A stretch of 9,926 bases of DNA from the NCBI GenBank assembly GCA_021805275.1, contig JAJZFQ010000080.1:1-9926 (forward strand), written 5' to 3'. The notes under the pieces were generated by a model. The model worked only from the letters and a program-made list of their open reading frames with translations, was not told where the DNA came from and ran no database searches. Positions 6,104 through 9,926 of this stretch are shown here, piece by piece; position 1 is the stretch's first letter, and each line of letters begins with the position of its first letter. The position numbers were made by a program, and so were the translations under genes. Source of the DNA: Pseudomonadota bacterium. GTDB taxonomy: Bacteria > Pseudomonadota > Gammaproteobacteria > Steroidobacterales > Steroidobacteraceae.

Positions 6104-8157
6104 GGCTCGCGGTCCTCAGGGTAGGGCCGGTGCTCGCGGCGCTGGCGCTCGGCGCGGGCGTCCCGGTCCGCGCCGAGGCGGCGCTCGCGCCGGGGCCTGT
6201 GGCGCCGCTCCTGTATGCCACCTTCCAGGACCATGCCGTGCTGCAGCGCGGGGTTGCGATCCCGGTGTGGGGTGAGACTCGCCCGGGCGCGACGGTGCGC
6301 GTCCGTCTGGCCGGTGAGAGGGGCAGGGCGCGCGCGAGCGCATCGGGCCGATGGCGCACGACGCTTCCGGCACTGCCGGCCGGCGGGCCGTACAGGCTGA
6401 GCGCGGTGAGTAGCGCCGGAGCGCACGAAACGGTGACCGACGTGATGATCGGGGACGTGTTCCTGTGTTCCGGTCAGTCGAACATGGAGTACCCGACGCG
6501 CATCGCCGACGGCTACGACTCTGCGGTGCGCAGCGCGCACAACCGGATGATCCGGTTGTTTCACGTGCAGCGATGGCGCAGCGTGGTGCCCCGGCGCACC
6601 TTCGGTGCCGGGGCGCGTTGGCGGGTCGTGAGCCCGAAGTCCGTCCGCAATTTCTCTGCGGTGTGTTACCTGTTCGGGCGCTCGCTGCAGCCGTCGATCG
6701 GAGTGCCGGTCGGGTTGATCGAGTCGGCGTGGGGCGGCTCGCTGATCCAGGCATGGATCGGCGCGCGGCACATCCGCCGGCTGGGCGGATTCGGTCCGCA
6801 GTTGCAGCTGCTGCCGGTGTACCAGGCCTCACCCGCGCAGGCTCAGCGGGCGTGGAATCGGATCGCCGCCGCATGGTGGCACGCGCATGATCCGGCCAGT
6901 GCCGCGGCCCTGCCGTGGTTCGCACCGCAGTATGACGATGCGCATTGGGCCAGCATCGTTCCGGATGGCACGTGGCGTGTCTGGAACGTGCCGCAGCTGA
7001 AGACGTTCAACGGCATCGTGTGGATGCGCAAGACACTCACGCTGCCGGCGCAGGCGGCCGGCGAGACGGCCGTGCTGTCCCTCGGAGCGATCGATCAGTC
7101 GGATATCACCTACGTGAACGGGGTCGAGGTGGGCGCCTCTGAGGGTTACGACGTGCCCCGGCGGTACCCCGTCCCGGCAGGCGTGCTGCGGGCCGGACGC
7201 AATGTCGTCGCGATCGGGATCTTCGGTGGGGCCGGGCTCCTCAGTCCGGCAAATCGGCTCTCACTGCGCCTGTCCGGGGGGGAGAGCGTGCGGCTCTCGG
7301 GTCGCTGGCGCTTCAAACGCTCGGTGCCGATGCGGCGTACCGGGCAAATCCCGCACGTGCCGTGGCTGAACCAGTTCGGTCTCACGGTCCTCTACAACGG
7401 CATGATCCGCCCGCTCGGCCGGACCCGGGTGCGCGGCGTCGTCTGGTACCAAGGGGAGTCGGACGCCGATCAGCCGCAGGCCTACGTGCGGCTGCTGAGC
7501 ACCCTGATCCGCAACTGGCGCGGGCAGTTCGGTGCCCGCACGCCGTTCCTGATCGTACAGTTGCCGAACTTCATGGCCTATCACACGAGGCCGCGGCACT
7601 CGGACTGGGCCTGTCTGCGCGAGGCGCAGCGGCGCGTCGCGATGGCGCTGCCGCGCGTGGGACTCGCCGTGACGATCGACATCGGGTCGCGGCGCATCAT
7701 TCACCCGGCCGACAAGGCCGATGTCGGGAGGCGACTCGCACGGCTCGCCCGCACGTTGATTTATCACCAGGCCGTGACCGGCCAGAGTCCCTCACCGGTG
7801 GCCGCCTGGCGCGCAGGCGAGCGGGTCATGGTGGGTCTGGATACGGATCACGACGGTCTGCTCACCGAGGAGTCGAATCGGCCGCTCGGCTTTCAGCTCT
7901 GTCACCGCGGGCGCTGCGCCTTTGTCGATGCCCGTCGCGAGGGCGCCGCGATCGCACTGAATGCGGCCTCGGTGCCGCGCGCCACTCGGGTCCGGTACTG
8001 CTGGGACGACAGTCCGATCTGCAATCTGTATGACCGTGCCGGCCTGCCCGCCGTCCCGTTCGAAATGCGGATTCGTGCGCGTCAACCGGTCTTCGCAGGC
8101 GCCTCCGACCCGCGTGCGGCCGACGTGAGACTGCCGGGGTGTGCGGGAGGGTCATAG
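6100..8157 (+). CDS. Secreted sialate O-acetylesterase-family carbohydrate esterase
   Basis: This 685-residue protein has the architecture of the sialate O-acetylesterase (SASA/SGNH hydrolase) family and probably removes acetyl groups from a glycan outside the cytoplasm. A signal peptide is likely: a hydrophobic stretch at residues 9-20, with cleavage near VRA/EA (about 25-27). The nucleophile block is LCSGQSNME with S127. NFSAVCYLFGRSL and IESAWGGS follow. Residues of roughly 270-390 look like the jelly-roll insertion usual in this family (VWMRKTLTLP, YVNGVEVG). The second catalytic block is WYQGESDA (449-456), then W-CLREAQRR, and IIHPADKADVG with the probable catalytic H535. Relatives often have DIHP here; this protein has Ile in place of that Asp. 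CNLYDRAGLPAVPF near the end is typical. The ATG at 6100 overlaps the mutarotase stop (ATGA), so it is the third gene of the importer operon. True substrate is unknown: acetylated sialic acid, xylan or fucose-containing glycans are all possible. Confidence 0.85.
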   Translation: MRLAVLRVGPVLAALALGAGVPVRAEAALAPGPVAPLLYATFQDHAVLQRGVAIPVWGETRPGATVRVRLAGERGRARASASGRWRTTLPALPAGGPYRLSAVSSAGAHETVTDVMIGDVFLCSGQSNMEYPTRIADGYDSAVRSAHNRMIRLFHVQRWRSVVPRRTFGAGARWRVVSPKSVRNFSAVCYLFGRSLQPSIGVPVGLIESAWGGSLIQAWIGARHIRRLGGFGPQLQLLPVYQASPAQAQRAWNRIAAAWWHAHDPASAAALPWFAPQYDDAHWASIVPDGTWRVWNVPQLKTFNGIVWMRKTLTLPAQAAGETAVLSLGAIDQSDITYVNGVEVGASEGYDVPRRYPVPAGVLRAGRNVVAIGIFGGAGLLSPANRLSLRLSGGESVRLSGRWRFKRSVPMRRTGQIPHVPWLNQFGLTVLYNGMIRPLGRTRVRGVVWYQGESDADQPQAYVRLLSTLIRNWRGQFGARTPFLIVQLPNFMAYHTRPRHSDWACLREAQRRVAMALPRVGLAVTIDIGSRRIIHPADKADVGRRLARLARTLIYHQAVTGQSPSPVAAWRAGERVMVGLDTDHDGLLTEESNRPLGFQLCHRGRCAFVDARREGAAIALNAASVPRATRVRYCWDDSPICNLYDRAGLPAVPFEMRIRARQPVFAGASDPRAADVRLPGCAGGS

Positions 8158-8714
8158 CCGCCGACGATGCCCGTGCGCATGGAGGCGTGCCGGGGAGTTG
8201 AGTGACCTCGACCCTTGGCATCCGCGCGCCGCGGCGGGATCCCCCGAATGATCACGCCCGCTGGCGAAGGCATTCTAGGGGGGCACGGATTGAACGTGCT
8301 GAGCAGGACGCGCATCGCGTTCTTCGCAGAGGTGCCTCAGAACGATCGATCAGCGTCGGCGATTTCCTAGTGACATCATCGAGAGTGGTGTTCGCGGGGA
8401 CCTGACCCGCCTCAGCGCTCGCAAAATCGCCATGCCCTCGGTGCGCTGATCGCTGCCCGCGGTGCCCCTATACCATGCCTTTTGGCCTATTTTTGTAGAC
8501 ATTTTCCGGTCCTAAAAGCAGGAAAGAACAGTAAAGGCAGCGCTGCGGCGGGGGCATGAGCCTCGCCGGCTCCTTCTAAGCCTCCGCTCAGGCCGGCACC
8601 GCCGAGGCCTCCGCGCCCCGTCAGGTACGCGGCACTGTCGCGAGCGCGCGCCCTGGAAATCAGGTTCGGTGCCATCGTATAAAACGTATTGATACATATG
8701 ATGCGGAGAAGGCG
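8158..8714. other. 557-bp intergenic region without a supportable gene
   Basis: No open frame here has a credible start, ribosome binding site and protein-like sequence together. There is no clear intrinsic terminator for the esterase operon. Two short stems occur, GCACG/CGTGC (8283-8299) and GCGGG/CCCGC (8394-8410), but neither is followed by a T run. A small AT-rich island (about 8465-8535) breaks the G+C-rich background and contains TGTAGACATTTTCCGG (8495-8510), which looks like the outer end of an insertion sequence; this is a guess. Next come a perfect 10-bp palindrome GCAGCGCTGC (8537-8546) and an imperfect inverted repeat with arms around 8570 and 8600. The right end carries the toxin-antitoxin promoter. 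The region looks like decayed or acquired DNA between the sugar locus and the toxin-antitoxin module. Confidence 0.5.
8654..8702 (+). promoter_or_regulatory. Toxin-antitoxin promoter and probable autoregulatory operator
   Basis: A -35 TGGAAA (8654-8659) and a near-perfect -10 TATAAA (8678-8683) are separated by 18 nt, placing transcription start near 8690, about 25 nt before the antitoxin ATG. The -10 region is packed with repeats: CGTAT occurs twice with a 9-nt period (8676-8680 and 8685-8689), GTAT-TG-ATAC (8686-8695) is a perfect inverted repeat, and ATCGTAT (8674-8680) is an imperfect inverted match (6 of 7) to ATATGAT (8696-8702). Such repeats over the promoter fit autorepression by the antitoxin, the usual arrangement in Phd/YefM modules. 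The operator role is inferred. Confidence 0.55.
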
Positions 8715-8969
8715 ATGCAGACCATCAGCGCCACAGATCTGGCACGTAAGACCCGCGAGATCTTGGATGCGGTCGCTGGCAATGGAGAGACCGTGATGAT
8801 CGAACGCAACCACGTCGTGATTGCCCAGATCGTACCGCCCGAGCGGACCATGACGGCTGCTCAGGCGCTTGCCGGGTTGCGGCTTATGATTGCGCCGAAG
8901 CAGGCGCAATCCTGGATCAAAGAGAGCCACGGCGCATTTGATGAGACGGTGCGAGACCCGTGGGCGTGA
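8715..8969 (+). CDS. Phd/YefM-type antitoxin
   Basis: This 84-residue protein has the Phd/YefM antitoxin layout. The N-terminal DNA-binding and dimerisation part (about 1-50) begins MQTISATDLARKTREILDAV and continues with GETVMIERNHVVIAQIVP, the characteristic strand pair. The C-terminal part (about 51-84, ending SWIKESHGAFDETVRDPWA) would wrap and neutralise the toxin. The ATG at 8715 has a strong ribosome binding site (GGAGAAGG, 8705-8712). The stop overlaps the PIN toxin gene by 10 nt, or by GTGA if the toxin begins at 8966, as expected for a co-translated pair. It should repress its own promoter alone or with the toxin. The frame is intact, unlike that of its partner toxin. Its base composition is less G+C-rich than the sugar locus to the left, which would fit separate acquisition. 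Confidence 0.88.
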   Translation: MQTISATDLARKTREILDAVAGNGETVMIERNHVVIAQIVPPERTMTAAQALAGLRLMIAPKQAQSWIKESHGAFDETVRDPWA

Positions 8970-9410
8970 TCTTCGATAGCCGCATTTGGGTCGGGCTCGC
9001 CGCCGGTCACGTTGATCGCCGTGCCGTGATCGAGGCCGTCGGTGAGGAACCCGTTTTCACTTCGGCGATCGCACTGGGAGAGCTGAGATTCGGAGTCGAG
9101 GCTTGCGTTGACCCGGCCGTGCGTGCACAGCGTGCCGCCTACCTGCGTCATGTGGAGAGCTGGCCGACTCTAGATGTCACAGCGCATACTGCGGCCGCCT
9201 TTGGCGTGCTTGCAGCGACCGTCAAGCTGAGTGGGCGCTCGCCCCGGCCACGCTACACCGACCTGGATCGCAGCCCAGGCCATTGAACACGGTTACGCGC
9301 TCCTGACGCTCAACCCCCGTGACTTCGCCGGTCTGCCGGGGGTGCGTATCCTGACGTCGGACCCGCGAGGCACAGAGCCACGGCGGCCGAAGAAGGTCAA
9401 GCACGAATGA
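8960..9410 (+). pseudogene. PIN-domain VapC-like toxin, frameshifted
   Basis: The toxin partner of the preceding antitoxin, expected to be a Mg-dependent ribonuclease, is split between two frames. The first frame (GTG at 8960, stop at 9284-9286) gives 108 residues: VIFDSRIWV with D6, SAIALGELRFG with E41, GRSPRPRYTD with D101, then an unrelated tail. The second frame, from 9264 to the stop at 9408-9410, encodes the missing end: WIAAQAIEHGYALLT, then LNPRDF with the fourth acidic residue. Joined as TDL-WIAA they make a PIN protein of about 150 residues with family spacing. This join implies loss of two bases near 9265 (CTGTGG to CTGG). The short product lacks the fourth acidic residue and the last strands, so it is probably inactive. 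A sequencing or assembly error cannot be excluded. A GTG at 8966 is an alternative start. Confidence 0.82.
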
Positions 9411-9926
9411 CAGCGAATCGGGGCGACACACGAGGATCGCCGTGTCACGGCGGCCGCACGGGGTGTGCGGGCTGGCCTCTTCGGTGGTTGGAGATCTTGT
9501 GCCATGCGAAAATGTCCGGCCGCAGCTCCGCGTATACAACGATATCCGGTGTGATCAGCGATCTGTTCGCCTGCGTGCTGCGCCCCGGCACTGTGAGTTG
9601 TCGCTTCCGGTCAGTCACCGCCTGATTTCAATGACTTGCGATGGGCGCGCAGTCGTGATTGGACAGTTTTGCCGCACAGTATGTATTCGTGCCGAGGTCA
9701 AAACCGCATCATCCGCCACATTGCGTATCAAAAAGCAAATGCCGCATTTCGTTCGGCCATTTGGTCGCACGATTGGAGACAAACATGGGGTAGAAGAAAA
9801 CGGCTGACTCTGGCGCTGCGGATGTTAACTGCACGCTGCGAATATTTTTTTATGTAACAGGAATCCTGATTTCCCTTCTTATTGAAGTTTTGGTTGTCAA
9901 GGTTTCCACTGACACGGCAGTTGTGA
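9411..9926. other. 516-bp right-end region without a recognisable gene
   Basis: I see no gene I can support here. Several frames stay open for 60-120 codons on either strand, but none shows a good ribosome binding site or a recognisable family. Two hairpins follow the toxin: GACAC/GTGTC (9425-9446) and GC-rich CCGCAC/GTGCGG (9454-9470). From about 9640 the base composition falls, and the last 100 bases are only about 40% G+C by hand count. The final frame (9794 to the edge) reads through a hydrophobic stretch (IFFYVTGILISLLIEVLVV) but has no ATG or convincing alternative start and runs out of the window. Confidence 0.45.
9454..9470 (+). terminator. Hairpin after the toxin gene, possible terminator
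   Basis: A perfect 6-bp stem CCGCAC/GTGCGG encloses the loop GGGGT, 44 nt after the toxin stop codon. There is no following T run, so it is not a textbook intrinsic terminator. It could still act as a weak terminator or as an mRNA 3' stabiliser. Confidence is low. Confidence 0.25.

Noticed and set aside
5827..6771. 314-codon minus-strand open frame opposite the mutarotase tail and esterase start
   Set aside because: Its Arg-, His- and Pro-rich sequence is antisense to two coupled genes with clear families. I considered whether it could explain the mutarotase tail, but saw no motif or ribosome binding site.
8248..8370. 40-codon plus-strand frame (MITPAGEGILGGHGLNVLS...)
   Set aside because: The peptide looks somewhat protein-like, but there is no ribosome binding site and no recognisable family, and it is too short to support.
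8487..8930. 147-codon minus-strand frame with a Gly-rich C-terminal half
   Set aside because: Its first part is antisense to the antitoxin, and the Gly/Ala-rich remainder comes from GC-rich repeats. No start signal or family match.
9264..9410. Programmed +1 frameshifting in the toxin
   Set aside because: There is no slippery codon with a following stop or other stimulatory signal at the junction, and a 2-base loss explains the family spacing better.
9445..9618. 57-codon minus-strand frame (GTG start) containing PDIVVYAELRPDIFAWHK
   Set aside because: The composition is plausible, but the only purine-rich stretch is too close to the GTG, no family is recognised, and a chance frame of this length is common at this G+C.
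9442..9807. 121-codon plus-strand frame after the toxin
   Set aside because: Cys/Arg-rich sequence without recognisable domains, no ribosome binding site, and overlapping open frames of similar length in the same stretch.

Overview
The window is a high-G+C (roughly two-thirds G+C) proteobacterial segment dominated by a compact sugar-catabolism locus for L-fucose or a stereochemically related 6-deoxy/aldose sugar. The enzymes resemble the non-phosphorylative L-fucose route described in Xanthomonas. The fuconate dehydratase keeps every active-site residue I recall from the X. campestris enzyme, shifted by one position, which suggests a gammaproteobacterium, perhaps near Xanthomonadales. That placement is inference only.

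Layout. Positions 15-3267 (minus strand) hold a three-gene operon read right to left: an aldo/keto reductase L-fucose dehydrogenase, an amidohydrolase-type L-fuconolactonase, and L-fuconate dehydratase (FucD). The genes overlap by 1 and 10 nt, and their order matches the order of the reactions. A divergent IclR-family regulator follows (3377-4138, plus), sharing a ~110-bp regulatory region with the operon. A second plus-strand operon lies next to it: a FucP-type sugar/H+ symporter (4257-5564), a RhaM-fold mutarotase with an unusual C-terminal extension (5561-6103), and a secreted sialate O-acetylesterase-family protein (6100-8157). Both junctions are 4-nt ATGA overlaps.

How they fit together. 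The exported esterase may remove acetyl groups from a glycan so that the sugar can be released. FucP imports the free sugar, and the mutarotase equilibrates its anomers. The dehydrogenase makes the lactone, the lactonase opens it to the aldonate, and FucD dehydrates that to the 2-keto-3-deoxy acid. The later pathway enzymes are not in the window and probably lie beyond the left edge, since the window ends 14 nt after the fucD stop. The IclR protein is the likely local regulator.

From 8158 to 8714 there is no convincing gene. A small type II toxin-antitoxin module follows: an intact Phd/YefM-type antitoxin (8715-8969) with its own promoter, and a PIN-domain VapC-like toxin whose frame is broken near position 9265. 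The two toxin pieces together restore a normal-length PIN protein (8960-9410). The last ~500 bp hold no supportable gene and become AT-rich at the right edge. I found no rRNA, tRNA, CRISPR array or intact insertion sequence. The most notable points are the extended mutarotase, the esterase translationally coupled to a sugar importer, and the frameshifted toxin beside an intact antitoxin. I do not see a clearly novel multi-gene system.
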